Below are positions 8,229 to 16,657 of a DNA stretch of 64,000 bases, one piece after another (within the stretch, counting starts at the first letter, position 1; each line of letters starts with the position of its first letter). The position numbers were made by a program, and so were the translations under genes. Origin of the DNA: Mycolicibacterium hippocampi (GTDB taxonomy: Bacteria > Actinomycetota > Actinomycetes > Mycobacteriales > Mycobacteriaceae). The stretch lies in the NCBI RefSeq assembly GCF_010723735.1, contig NZ_BLLB01000002.1, positions 5,884,178 to 5,948,177 of the forward strand, read 5' to 3'. The notes under the pieces were generated by a model, which saw only the letters and a list, made by a program, of their open reading frames with translations, ran no database searches and had not been told where the DNA came from.

Positions 8229-9098
8229 ATGATCGATTCGGTTGAGCTGCTGGCGTGGTACGAGCACGCCCAGCGCGACCTGCCGTGGCGACGCCCGGGC
8301 GTCTCGGCATGGCAGATCCTGGTCAGCGAGTTCATGCTGCAGCAGACACCGGTGGCGCGGGTGGAACCGATCTGGCTGGCATGGGTGGCGCGCTGGCCGA
8401 CGCCGTCGGCGACGGCGGGAGCCAGTGCGGCCGATGTTCTGCGGGCGTGGGGCAAGCTCGGCTACCCGCGGCGCGCCAAACGACTGCACGAATGCGCAAC
8501 GGTGATCGCCGCCGAGCACGACGACGTGGTGCCCGACGACGTCGACACGCTGCTCTCGCTGCCCGGCGTCGGCGCCTACACGGCGCGCGCAGTCGCCTGC
8601 TTCGCCTACCGGCACCGGGTCCCCGTCGTCGACACGAACGTCAGGCGGGTGGTGGCCAGGACTGTGCACGGCCGCGAGGACGCCGGCTCACCGTCGGCGC
8701 GCGACCTCGACGACGTCGCCGCACTGCTGCCCGACGGCCCACAGGCACCGGTGTTCTCGGTCGCGCTGATGGAACTCGGAGCGACGGTGTGCACGGCGCG
8801 GGCACCGCGCTGCGGGGTGTGCCCGCTGAGCCGGTGCACATGGCGGTCGCGGGGGTTCCCGGCCGGCACCGGCCCGCCCCGGCGGACGCAGCGCTATGCG
8901 GGTACCGACCGCCAGGTACGGGGTCGGCTGCTGGATGTGCTGCGCGACAACACTTTCCCTGTCAGCCGGGCGGAACTGGACCTGGCGTGGACCACCGACA
9001 CCGCCCAACGGGACCGGGCGCTGGACTCACTACTGGTCGACGGGCTGGTGGAGCAGACGGCAGACGGCCGGTTCGCCCTGGCAGGCGAAGGTGACTGA
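8229..9098 (+). CDS. mutY: A/G-specific adenine glycosylase MutY
   Basis: Base-excision enzyme removing adenine paired with 8-oxoguanine, orthologue of Rv3589. The 289 residues include the catalytic-region segment SEFMLQQTP, the helix-hairpin-helix LPGVGAYTARAV followed by the catalytic Asp in VVDTNVRR, and an iron-sulfur loop Cys-X6-Cys-X2-Cys-X4-Cys (CTARAPRCGVC), spaced as in the M. tuberculosis enzyme. A C-terminal region with winged-helix character follows. ATG 8229 was chosen to avoid overlap with canB; ATG 8199 is an in-frame alternative. Confidence 0.93.
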   Translation: MIDSVELLAWYEHAQRDLPWRRPGVSAWQILVSEFMLQQTPVARVEPIWLAWVARWPTPSATAGASAADVLRAWGKLGYPRRAKRLHECATVIAAEHDDVVPDDVDTLLSLPGVGAYTARAVACFAYRHRVPVVDTNVRRVVARTVHGREDAGSPSARDLDDVAALLPDGPQAPVFSVALMELGATVCTARAPRCGVCPLSRCTWRSRGFPAGTGPPRRTQRYAGTDRQVRGRLLDVLRDNTFPVSRAELDLAWTTDTAQRDRALDSLLVDGLVEQTADGRFALAGEGD

Positions 9099-9122
9099 CC
9101 GGCTGACCGATGACCGGCGCCG

Positions 9123-10628
9123 TCAGACTCCAGCGGCTCTGCGAATCCGGACCTTGTTGACGGCACTGATCGTGATGACGATGACCAGCAGGATGTAGAG
9201 GGTGATGGTGATCGGCGTGCTGATCAACGTCATCGGATTGTTCTGCGAGTTGTTCATCGCGGCGCGCAGGGACGACTCGGCCAGCGGGCCGAGGATGACC
9301 GCGATGAGCACCGGCGCCAACGGAATTCCATAGCGCCGCATCATGAATCCGATGAGGCCCAGACCCAGCATGAACACCACGTCGACTATCGATGCACTCG
9401 CCGCGTACACCCCGAAACACGCGAACATCGCGATGCCGGCGTAGAGGTACTCGCGCGGGATATTGAGTAGCTTGGCCCACAGCGGGGCGAACGGCAGGTT
9501 CAGGATGAGCAACACCACCATGCCGATCAGCAGGCTCGCCATCAGCGCCCAGACCAGGTCGGCGTTCCGTGTGAACAGCAGCGGCCCAGGCTGCATCCCG
9601 TACTGCTGAAATGCTGCCAACAACATCGCTGCGGTGGCCGAAGTCGGCAGACCCAGCGCGAGCAACGCACCCATTGCTGTGCCCGCTGTGGCGTTGCCTG
9701 CGGCTTCGGGGGCCGCCACCCCGCGGATCGCCCCCTTGCCGAACATCGGGTTCGGGCGCCGGGCGTCCAACCGCTTCTCCGCCCCATAGGCCAGGAACGT
9801 CGGCACTTCGGCACCACCGGCGGGTATCACACCGAACGGCACGCCGAAAGCGGTGCCACGCAACCACGCCGGTAGAGCCTCCTTGTATTCGGCTCGGGAC
9901 AGGAAGGGCCGTCCCGTGGACGGTACGAAACTGCGGTCGTCGGGGCGCCCCAACCGTGAGGCCACGTACATGACCTCACCCACGGCAAGCATCGCCACCG
10001 TGATCACCACGATGCTCACCCCGTCGAAGAGCGCCACGTTGCCGAAGGTGAACCGCTGCGACCCGCTGACCTGGTCAGTGCCGATCATCGCCAGGACAAG
10101 ACCGATCAGCAGAGCCGCCATGCCCTTGATCGCCGAATCCGACACCACGGCCGCGGTCGCGATGAAAGCAAAGATGGCGAGCGCGAAGTACTCGCCGGGT
10201 CCAAAGCTCGTCGCGAGATCGGCCAGGGTGGGCGCGAAGAACACCACGAGAACGGTCGCGATCATGCCGCCGATGAACGCACCGATCGCCGAGGTGGCCA
10301 GCGCCTGGGCGCCATGCCCCCGCCTGGCCATGCGATGGCCCTCGATCGATCCGGCGATGGCCGTCGAATTGCCTGGGGTGTTCATCAGGATGCCGGCGAT
10401 GGCGTCGCCGAACAGCCCACCGAAATAGATCCCGGCGAACATCACCAGCGCTGCCAGCGGATCGAGGGTGAAGGTGACAGGCAGCAGAAGTGCCACCGCC
10501 ATCGCCGACCCCAGGCCGGGCAACACCCCGACCGCGGTGCCGATCAGCGCGCCGATGAGCACGTAGAGCAGGTTGGTCGGCGTCAGTACGTCCCCGAACC
10601 CACCGATCAGGCCACTCAACGCCTCCAT
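9123..10628 (-). CDS. tctA: Tripartite tricarboxylate transporter, large membrane subunit (TctA family)
   Basis: The 501-residue polytopic protein has about 11-12 hydrophobic segments and typical TctA signatures (GVLPGLGSAMAVALLLP near the N terminus, IPAGGAEVPTFLAYGAEKR in the middle). With TctB and TctC it would form a cation-driven importer for an organic acid. Its ATG shares one base with the tctB stop (TGATG), so the two are translationally coupled. No counterpart is present here in M. tuberculosis. The substrate cannot be read from sequence; citrate, tartrate and aromatic acids such as terephthalate are all known for the family. Confidence 0.92.
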   Translation of the reverse strand: MEALSGLIGGFGDVLTPTNLLYVLIGALIGTAVGVLPGLGSAMAVALLLPVTFTLDPLAALVMFAGIYFGGLFGDAIAGILMNTPGNSTAIAGSIEGHRMARRGHGAQALATSAIGAFIGGMIATVLVVFFAPTLADLATSFGPGEYFALAIFAFIATAAVVSDSAIKGMAALLIGLVLAMIGTDQVSGSQRFTFGNVALFDGVSIVVITVAMLAVGEVMYVASRLGRPDDRSFVPSTGRPFLSRAEYKEALPAWLRGTAFGVPFGVIPAGGAEVPTFLAYGAEKRLDARRPNPMFGKGAIRGVAAPEAAGNATAGTAMGALLALGLPTSATAAMLLAAFQQYGMQPGPLLFTRNADLVWALMASLLIGMVVLLILNLPFAPLWAKLLNIPREYLYAGIAMFACFGVYAASASIVDVVFMLGLGLIGFMMRRYGIPLAPVLIAVILGPLAESSLRAAMNNSQNNPMTLISTPITITLYILLVIVITISAVNKVRIRRAAGV

Positions 10629-11179
10629 CAGAACAGCCCCATGACGCCTGGCGGCAGGGTCAACCCGAGCAGGCCGGAAAAGATCAGCTGCATGATCGAG
10701 GAGAGCGCCAGGCCGATCAGCAGGTTCTGGACGTATTTGGTACTACCCAAGCCCACCGTCACGCCCCAGAACACGATGGCGCCGGCCAGGATCCAGCCGG
10801 CCGGGACCAGCAGCACCGCGAAAGCCACAAACGACGCGATGGTGATACCGGCGGCCCGCCAGTTGCTCCCGTTGGCGGCGAATCGGCGGCCTTGCCCGTC
10901 CGTCGCCATCTCCGGAATCTCAGGGTTGCGCAGGATGCTCACGGTCAGCAACGCCGCGATCAGAAAGCAGAAGCCGGCGGTGATCATCGGAAATGCCTTG
11001 GGCCCGAAGATCTCCGAATCATCGGCGATCTCCATTTCGATGACTCCGTAGATCAAGAACACTCCGAGCGCGACCAACAGGCCGGGCATCACCAGGGCGC
11101 TCTTGCCTGTCCAGAAGCCGCCGGTACGCGACTCCGGGGCTTCGGGCGGTGCGGGGGTTTCGTCCTCGTTGATCGTCAT
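10628..11179 (-). CDS. tctB: Tripartite tricarboxylate transporter, small membrane subunit (TctB family)
   Basis: The 183-residue protein has four predicted membrane helices (first around ALVMPGLLVALGVFLIYGV), the TctB pattern, after a short Pro/Glu-rich cytoplasmic start. The ATG at 11179 overlaps the tctC stop by 4 bases (ATGA) and its own stop overlaps the tctA ATG, so the order tctC-tctB-tctA is one coupled operon. Poorly conserved family; identity rests on topology and neighbours. Confidence 0.88.
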   Translation of the reverse strand: MTINEDETPAPPEAPESRTGGFWTGKSALVMPGLLVALGVFLIYGVIEMEIADDSEIFGPKAFPMITAGFCFLIAALLTVSILRNPEIPEMATDGQGRRFAANGSNWRAAGITIASFVAFAVLLVPAGWILAGAIVFWGVTVGLGSTKYVQNLLIGLALSSIMQLIFSGLLGLTLPPGVMGLF

Positions 11180-12177
11180 ATCAGTCCCAGATCCTGCAGA
11201 ATCACGTCCACTCGCTGCTGTTCTTCCTCGATGAACTGCCCGAACTCCTGCCCGGTCAGGAAGGCCGAATCCCACCGGTTCCGTTCTATGGCGCCCTGCC
11301 ACGTCTCGGTTTCGGTCATCTCGGTGACGATGTCGATGAGCTCCTGCTGCTGGTCGGCATCGAGTCCGGCCGGGGCCACGAACCCGCGCCAGTTGACCAG
11401 GTCCACCGCCGGGTAGCCGACCTCCGACGCGGTGGGGATGTCCAGACCCTCCAACCGCTCCGGCGCGACCACTGTCAGGGCGCGCAGTCGTCCGTCGGTG
11501 ATCAGATCCCGAAAGTCGTTGTAACCGCTGATGCCGACGCTGGGAGTGCCCGGTGCGGTCGACAGCAGATTGACGGTGAGCTCACCGCCGCCGGCATACG
11601 CCGCGTAGCGGATGGCGCCCGGGTCGATGCCCGCCTCCCGGGCGAGCAGTGCCGCGACCATGTGGTCGATTCCGCCGGCCGAGCCGCCGCCGATCGGCAT
11701 TGCGCCCGGATCCGCGCGCCATTGCTCGATCATCTCGTCCAGCGTCTGGAACGGTGAATCCGCCGGCACCACAATCACTTCGAAGTCTTCGGCGAGGCGG
11801 GCGATCGGTGTCATCTCGGTGAGGGCGACCGGCGAGTCGTTGCGCGTGATGCCCCCGAGCATCACCGTGCCCGTCACCATCATGGTGGTCGCGTTGCCCG
11901 TGAGTTCGGAGAGTTGGCTGAGTCCGATCGTCCCTCCGGCCCCCGGGACATTGACGACCTGGACGTTGTTGACGATTCCGTCCGTACGCAGCGCCTGCTG
12001 CGCTTCACGGGCGACCAGATCCCAGCCGCCGCCGGCCGCCGCCGGTGCGATCAACGTCATCTTCGCCCGGGCCTCGGCCCCCGTCCCGGAGCGATTGGCG
12101 TTGACTCCCGCCGCAACCACCAACGCGACCACAACCAGCACGCCGAGAATCCACCGGGCCGTACTCGGAATTCGCAA
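11176..12177 (-). CDS. tctC: Tripartite tricarboxylate transporter substrate-binding protein (TctC family)
   Basis: Extracytoplasmic solute receptor of the TTT system, 333 residues, with an N-terminal hydrophobic signal/anchor and no lipobox. Family features include the early APAAAGGGWDLVAR and VPGAGGTIGLSQL loops and IGGGSAGGIDHMVAALL. The start is an uncommon TTG at 12177, supported by GGAGGG 7 bases upstream; the nearby ATG at 12184 is out of frame. First gene of tctCBA, 143 bases downstream of the glxA-type regulator on the same strand, which may control it. Confidence 0.9.
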   Translation of the reverse strand: MRIPSTARWILGVLVVVALVVAAGVNANRSGTGAEARAKMTLIAPAAAGGGWDLVAREAQQALRTDGIVNNVQVVNVPGAGGTIGLSQLSELTGNATTMMVTGTVMLGGITRNDSPVALTEMTPIARLAEDFEVIVVPADSPFQTLDEMIEQWRADPGAMPIGGGSAGGIDHMVAALLAREAGIDPGAIRYAAYAGGGELTVNLLSTAPGTPSVGISGYNDFRDLITDGRLRALTVVAPERLEGLDIPTASEVGYPAVDLVNWRGFVAPAGLDADQQQELIDIVTEMTETETWQGAIERNRWDSAFLTGQEFGQFIEEEQQRVDVILQDLGLI

Positions 12178-12320
12178 CGACCATCCCTCCGGAAAGCTCT
12201 GAACTCGCGTGTGAGCTAGAGGGAATCCTGCCGCAGGACGTGACGAATATCACTGATCTGGTCAAATCGGACGTAGTGGACATTGTGAACACTGCGCGTC
12301 AGGGCCCCGCCGGGCGACGG

Positions 12321-13295
12321 TCAGGCAGTGGCCGCGCAGTCCGAGTCGGCGCAGGCAAAGCGCCGCCGGTAGTCCGACGGCGTCACGCCGATGACGCGCC
12401 GGAAATGGTGGCGCAGCAGCGTCGCGTTGCCGAACCCGGACTGCTCGGCGATGTGGTCGATGTCCAGCGTGGACTCCTCGAGCAGCCGGCGTGCGAACAG
12501 CACCCGCTGGTCAGTCACCCACTGCATCGGGGTGCGGCCTGTCTCCTCGACGAACCGGCGCGCGAAGGTGCGCGCCGACATGTGCGCACGCTTGGCGAGC
12601 GTGCCGACCGTGTGCGGTTTGTCCAGGTTGGCCAGGATCCAGTCCAGATGCGGGGCGAACCTCTCGGAGCAGCGCACCGGGATCGGTTGGTCGATGTACT
12701 GACGCTGGCCGCCGTCGCGCTGCGGCGGCACCACCATCCGGCGGGCGATCTTGTTGGTGACCTCGCTTCCCAGTTCGCGACGCACCAGGTGCAGACACGC
12801 GTCGATGCCCGCCGCCGTTCCCGCGCTGGTGATCAGGTCGCCGTCGTCGACGAACAGCACGTTGCGGTCGACCTGCGCGGTCGGGTACATGGCCGCCAGA
12901 GCGTCAGCGTGCATCCAGTGGGTGGTGCAGGGGCGCCCGTCCAGCAAGCCGGCCGCACCGGCGACGAACGCGCCCGTACACACGGTCAGGATGATCGACC
13001 CCGATTCGGACGCCTTGCGGACCGCCGCAAGCGCGTCGGGCGAGTAGCCGGATCCGCCGATCGCCGGAATGGCGACCAGGTCGGCGCCGACCAGATCGTC
13101 GAGGCCGTGTTCGGGGGTGATGGTCGCGCCTATAGCTGTCCGGAGTGGCTTCCCCGGCTCCGGCGCGCAGACCTTGAATTCGAAGTTGGGCACCCCGTCG
13201 GCCGACCGGTCGACGCCGAACACTTCGCAGATGACGCCGAACTCGAAGATCGCGAGGCCGTCGAGCGCCAATGCCGACACGCTTCTCAACACCAT
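12321..13295 (-). CDS. GlxA-family transcriptional regulator (DJ-1/PfpI plus AraC HTH)
   Basis: The 324-residue regulator has an N-terminal class I glutamine-amidotransferase-like (DJ-1/PfpI) domain of about 190 residues (TVCTGAFVAGAAGLL with the nucleophile-elbow Cys) and a C-terminal AraC-type double helix-turn-helix (VGTLAKRAHMSARTFARRF, IAEQSGFGNATLLRHHFRRV). It lies upstream of tctCBA on the same strand, so the best guess is that it senses a metabolite and controls uptake; this is inference from position. A leaderless -10 box supports the start. Confidence 0.9.
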   Translation of the reverse strand: MVLRSVSALALDGLAIFEFGVICEVFGVDRSADGVPNFEFKVCAPEPGKPLRTAIGATITPEHGLDDLVGADLVAIPAIGGSGYSPDALAAVRKASESGSIILTVCTGAFVAGAAGLLDGRPCTTHWMHADALAAMYPTAQVDRNVLFVDDGDLITSAGTAAGIDACLHLVRRELGSEVTNKIARRMVVPPQRDGGQRQYIDQPIPVRCSERFAPHLDWILANLDKPHTVGTLAKRAHMSARTFARRFVEETGRTPMQWVTDQRVLFARRLLEESTLDIDHIAEQSGFGNATLLRHHFRRVIGVTPSDYRRRFACADSDCAATA

Positions 13296-13301
13296 GGCAG
13301 T

Positions 13302-13307
13302 ATCTTA
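13302..13307 (-). promoter_or_regulatory. Leaderless -10 box for the glxA-type gene
   Basis: Minus-strand TAAGAT, 6 bases, then ATG at 13295. A TTGACT immediately upstream is too close to serve as its -35. Confidence 0.55.
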
Positions 13308-13340
13308 GTCAACTGTGTCGCTTCTGCCACTGTTGGCACC

Positions 13341-13631
13341 ATGTTGCTTGAGCGGACCATTACTGCCATGAGTAGCGCACTGACCTTCCTCGCCCTTCTC
13401 GTCGTCCTTCTCGCCCCGTTCACCCTTGCCGCAACAGTCGTCTGGGCGGCCCGCCGGTCCGGCGCCCTGCGACTGCACCGCGACCAGTTCCAGATCGCCG
13501 CCCCGATGAGCGGTCGGTTGTTCGACGGTTCCTCCTCGGCTCACCACAAACTGACTCACCACGAGATCCGCGCCCGCTTCGAGCAGCAGCCCGTGTGGCC
13601 GACCTCAGGCGCGACGGGTGAACGTCGATAG
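13341..13631 (+). CDS. Small membrane protein of unknown function
   Basis: Not recognised. The 96-residue reading frame has one strong N-terminal transmembrane helix (SSALTFLALLVVLLAPFTLA) and then a basic, His-containing soluble tail with a possible amphipathic segment (HHKLTHHEIRARFEQ). The start could also be ATG 13368, giving 87 residues. It diverges from the glxA-type gene and its last 27 bases overlap the convergent hydrolase gene. A single-helix membrane anchor with a soluble tail is the most that can be said. Confidence 0.6.
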   Translation: MLLERTITAMSSALTFLALLVVLLAPFTLAATVVWAARRSGALRLHRDQFQIAAPMSGRLFDGSSSAHHKLTHHEIRARFEQQPVWPTSGATGERR

Positions 13632-14375
13632 AAACGTCTCGACGGCGTCCCGGTATTTCCCGGGCGCATCGTCGTGGACGAGGTGCCCGGCGTCGGGCAC
13701 CCTCAGATACGTCGTCCGAGCCCCCGATTGCGCCATCGCTTCCATCTGGCCCGGCGGGGCGACCGAGTTCCCGGCCTCCATCAGCAGGGTCGGGGCCGAC
13801 ACTGCACGCCATTGCTCCCAGTAGTCGCGGGTGCCCCACTCGGCGGCGATCTCGATCCACCGGTGCGGGTCTCCGTGCAGGCGCCAGCCCGTCTCGGTGC
13901 GGTCGAACGCCTCCAGGAAGTACTGCCCCGCGACCGGCCCGAACTCGTCATAGACCTGCTGCGCGGTGCTGAACTCCGCGGGCAGCGCGTGCAGCCACGG
14001 CTCCCACGGCCCGGTCGTCCTGCCCCGGAAATCCGGTGCCATGTCCTCGACCACCACGGCAGCGACCGTCTCGGGCCGCGTCGCAGCCAGGCACCACGAG
14101 TGCAGCGCCCCCATCGAATGGCCGATCAGGATCACCGGCCTGCCGAGATCGGCGACCGCGTCGCCGAGGTCGGCCACGAACCGCTCGGTGGAGATCGGGA
14201 ACCCGTCGTCCACGCCGCGGCCGCGGTGCCATGGCGCGTCGTAGGTGAAGACCTGGCCCAACCGCGCCAGCCAGGGCAGCTGACGCGACCACGTGGTGCC
14301 CCGCCCCATCAGCCCGTGTACCAGGACCAGGGGCACCCCGGTGCCGCCGCGGCCGACCAGCAGTGGTGAGTCCAT
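13605..14375 (-). CDS. Alpha/beta-fold hydrolase (Rv3591c type)
   Basis: The 256-residue protein has the alpha/beta hydrolase core: oxyanion-loop HGLMGRGTTW, nucleophile elbow GHSMG (Ser), and the catalytic His in PDAGHLVHDD, with an Asp expected between (EAGNSV region is less clear). No signal peptide. It matches the position and style of M. tuberculosis Rv3591c, divergent from mhuD. The substrate is unknown; lipase, esterase or lactonase activity are all possible in this superfamily. Confidence 0.88.
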   Translation of the reverse strand: MDSPLLVGRGGTGVPLVLVHGLMGRGTTWSRQLPWLARLGQVFTYDAPWHRGRGVDDGFPISTERFVADLGDAVADLGRPVILIGHSMGALHSWCLAATRPETVAAVVVEDMAPDFRGRTTGPWEPWLHALPAEFSTAQQVYDEFGPVAGQYFLEAFDRTETGWRLHGDPHRWIEIAAEWGTRDYWEQWRAVSAPTLLMEAGNSVAPPGQMEAMAQSGARTTYLRVPDAGHLVHDDAPGKYRDAVETFLSTFTRRA

Positions 14376-14401
14376 GTGCTCATCTTGCCCAGGGGTAGCG
14401 G

Positions 14402-14407
14402 TAACCT
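14402..14407 (+). promoter_or_regulatory. Leaderless -10 box for mhuD
   Basis: TAACCT ends 6 bases before the mhuD ATG at 14414; no ribosome-binding sequence is present. Confidence 0.55.
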
Positions 14408-14413
14408 GACCGC

Positions 14414-14743
14414 ATGCCCAGCCAGAACCCCGTGGTGAAGATCAACGCAATCGAGGTCCCGCCAGACGCCGGTCCGGAACTGGAGAAGCGGTTCGCGCAC
14501 CGCGCCCACGCCGTCGACAACCAGCCAGGTTTCCTCGGCTTCCAGCTGTTGCGCCCGGTCAAGGGCGAGGACCGCTACTTCGTGGTGACCCAGTGGGAGT
14601 CCGAGGAGGCGTTCCAGGCATGGGCCACCGGACCGGCCATCGAAGCGCACGCCGGTGAGCGCGCCAATCCCGTGGCCACCGGTGCATCGTTGTTGGAGTT
14701 CGAAGTTGTACTCGACGTTGCGGGGACTGACGCCACGGCGTGA
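14414..14743 (+). CDS. mhuD: Heme-degrading monooxygenase MhuD
   Basis: Non-canonical heme oxygenase of the ABM/IsdG fold (Rv3592). The M. tuberculosis enzyme opens heme to mycobilins without releasing CO, freeing iron in the cytoplasm. The 109-residue protein keeps the active-site set: Asn11 (NAIEV), Trp70 (FQAW) and heme-ligand His79 (EAHAG), offset by four residues from M. tuberculosis Asn7/Trp66/His75 because of a short N-terminal extension. lpqF follows 22 bases later on the same strand. Confidence 0.95.
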   Translation: MPSQNPVVKINAIEVPPDAGPELEKRFAHRAHAVDNQPGFLGFQLLRPVKGEDRYFVVTQWESEEAFQAWATGPAIEAHAGERANPVATGASLLEFEVVLDVAGTDATA

Positions 14744-14765
14744 GGCAGTCCGGGGCCGACGGCGA

Positions 14766-16082
14766 GTGACCGAACTGGCGGTCGCACTCGTCCTCGTCGC
14801 CGCCCTGGCCTGCGGATGCGCCGCGTCGCGTCCGGCGCCTGCCGACGCCGCGCACGGCGTGCCCATCCAGATAAACACCCCCCAGGGGCTGCGCGCGAAG
14901 CAGACCATGGACATGCTCAACAGTGACTGGCCGATCGGCGAGAACGGGGTGCGGACGCTGGCTGCACCCGAGGCCGTCGAGCACGTCGGCGTCACGCTGG
15001 ACACGATCTGGTGGGATCGGCCGTTCACCGTCACGAACGTCGACATCGGAGCGGGGTCCGCCACCCTGGACGTGCTGACCTCCTACGGGGTGGCCCAGAC
15101 CATCGAGCTGCACACCGACGACGCCGGGATGGTCGACCGCTTCTGGGTGTCGCTCGAACCGCCGGTGATCGATGAGTGGGCCGACATCGACGCCGAGCTG
15201 ACCAAGTCGGACGCGCGCTACTCCTACCAGGTCGCGCGGGTGACCGACGGCCGCTGCGAAAAGGTTGCCGGCACCAACACCGACATGTCGCTGCCGCTGG
15301 CCTCGATCTTCAAGCTCTATGTGCTGCTCGCCGTCGCCGAGGCGGTCAAGGCAGGCACCGTCGGCTGGACCGACGAGCTGACGATCACCGAGGAGGCCAA
15401 GGCGGTCGGCTCCCCCGAGCTCGACGACCTGCCGCCCGGCTCGACGGTCACGGTGCGCGAAGCCTCCCAACAGATGATCTCGGCCAGCGACAACATGGCA
15501 ACCGATCTGCTGATCGAGCGGCTCGGGCCGGGGGCCATCGAGCGCGCGCTGGTCACCGCCGGGCACCACGACCCCGAGAGCATGACGCCGTTTCCGACGA
15601 TGCATGAACTGTTCTCGGTCGGCTGGGGTGAACCCGACCTCCGCGAGCAGTGGAAGCAGGCGTCGCCGCAGGGCCGCGCGCAACTGCTCCAGCAGACCAA
15701 CTCCCGTCCGTACGAACCGGATCCGCACCGCACCCACACCCCGGCCTCGGGCATCGGCGCCGAGTGGTACGGCAGTGCCGCCGACATCTGCCGCCTGCAC
15801 GCAGCGCTGCAGACGGCGGCGGTGGACGAGGCGGCGCCGGTCAAGGACATTCTGTCCGCGGTCCGCGGAATCGACCTCGACCGCGAGGAATGGCCTTACG
15901 TCGGGGCCAAGGCGGGCAACCTGCCTGGCGATCTGACGTTCAGCTGGTACGCCGTCGACCACGCCGGACAGCCGTGGGTGGTCAGCCTGCAGGCGAACTG
16001 GCCGGAGTTCCGCAGTCAGACCGCGGCGGGATGGCTGATGTCGATCGTCACGCAGGCCTTCGAGCTGATCCCGAACGGCTGA
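14766..16082 (+). CDS. lpqF: LpqF lipoprotein, serine beta-lactamase-like fold
   Basis: Orthologue of Rv3593, a cell-wall lipoprotein. The signal sequence ends in a lipobox-like ALACGC. An N-terminal domain (DMLNSDWPIGENGVRTLAAP) resembles a carrier/NTF2-like module and the C-terminal 260 residues form a class A beta-lactamase-like fold: SxxK as SIFK, SDN as SDNMATD, and a KTG-like AKAG. Whether it hydrolyses beta-lactams is unknown. GTG 14766 gives 438 residues but an n-region without basic residues; an in-frame TTG at 14718 would add RGLTPRREAVRGRRR, a better signal peptide, at the cost of overlapping mhuD. Confidence 0.87.
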   Translation: MTELAVALVLVAALACGCAASRPAPADAAHGVPIQINTPQGLRAKQTMDMLNSDWPIGENGVRTLAAPEAVEHVGVTLDTIWWDRPFTVTNVDIGAGSATLDVLTSYGVAQTIELHTDDAGMVDRFWVSLEPPVIDEWADIDAELTKSDARYSYQVARVTDGRCEKVAGTNTDMSLPLASIFKLYVLLAVAEAVKAGTVGWTDELTITEEAKAVGSPELDDLPPGSTVTVREASQQMISASDNMATDLLIERLGPGAIERALVTAGHHDPESMTPFPTMHELFSVGWGEPDLREQWKQASPQGRAQLLQQTNSRPYEPDPHRTHTPASGIGAEWYGSAADICRLHAALQTAAVDEAAPVKDILSAVRGIDLDREEWPYVGAKAGNLPGDLTFSWYAVDHAGQPWVVSLQANWPEFRSQTAAGWLMSIVTQAFELIPNG

Positions 16083-16083
16083 C

Positions 16084-16635
16084 TCACGGGCTCGACCGCA
16101 GTGACCACGCGTGCCCCCGCAAGTGGATCACGGTGCGGCTGACCGGTGCGATGTCGATCCGCCAGAACGACTTCGGCGGCGCGTCCAGCACGACGAGGAT
16201 CGCGGCGCGAATCACCGCTGGGTGAGTGACGGCGAGGATCCGGCCCCGCCCCGCGGCCAGCGAGTCCATCCAGCCGGCCACCCGCTCGATCAGCTCGACC
16301 ACCGACTCGCCGCCGTGCGGCGCCCGGGCAGGTTCGGTCAGCCAGATCGCCAACTCGGCCGGTTGGACCCTGCCGAGCACGTCGCCGCGCCAGCGGCCAC
16401 AGTCGAGATCCGCCAGCTTCGGCTCGATGGTGGCCGCGACACCGAGCAGTTCCGCGGTCTGGCGGGTGCGCTGCTCCGGTGCGCAGTACGAGTGGTCGAC
16501 TGCCCCGAGCTCGGTGCCCGGGTCGACCTGCCGCCGACCCACAGCCGACAGGGTCTCGTCGGTGGGAAATCGTCCGGCTGCCATCGCGTCTGTCATGGCG
16601 TGTGACAGCAACGTCAGCCGGACGATCTCGCTCAC
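16084..16635 (-). CDS. Histidine phosphatase family protein of the cbt operon
   Basis: The 183-residue protein has the phosphoglycerate mutase/histidine phosphatase outline: N-terminal LTLLSHAMTDA where most members have RHG, the middle QRTRQTAELL, GRWRG, and the second catalytic His in AVTHPAVIRAA. The nucleophile His is kept but the Arg before it is replaced by Ser. It lies 22 bases after cbtA in the cbtB-cbtA operon, so a role in cobalt or cobalamin metabolism (compare CobC alpha-ribazole phosphatase) is likely but unproven. GTG start. Confidence 0.82.
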   Translation of the reverse strand: MSEIVRLTLLSHAMTDAMAAGRFPTDETLSAVGRRQVDPGTELGAVDHSYCAPEQRTRQTAELLGVAATIEPKLADLDCGRWRGDVLGRVQPAELAIWLTEPARAPHGGESVVELIERVAGWMDSLAAGRGRILAVTHPAVIRAAILVVLDAPPKSFWRIDIAPVSRTVIHLRGHAWSLRSSP

Positions 16636-16657
16636 ACGTCAGACTCGCCGAGCAGGC

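Noticed and set aside
14559..15962. 467-codon minus-strand open frame
   Set aside because: Antisense of lpqF with no recognisable domain.
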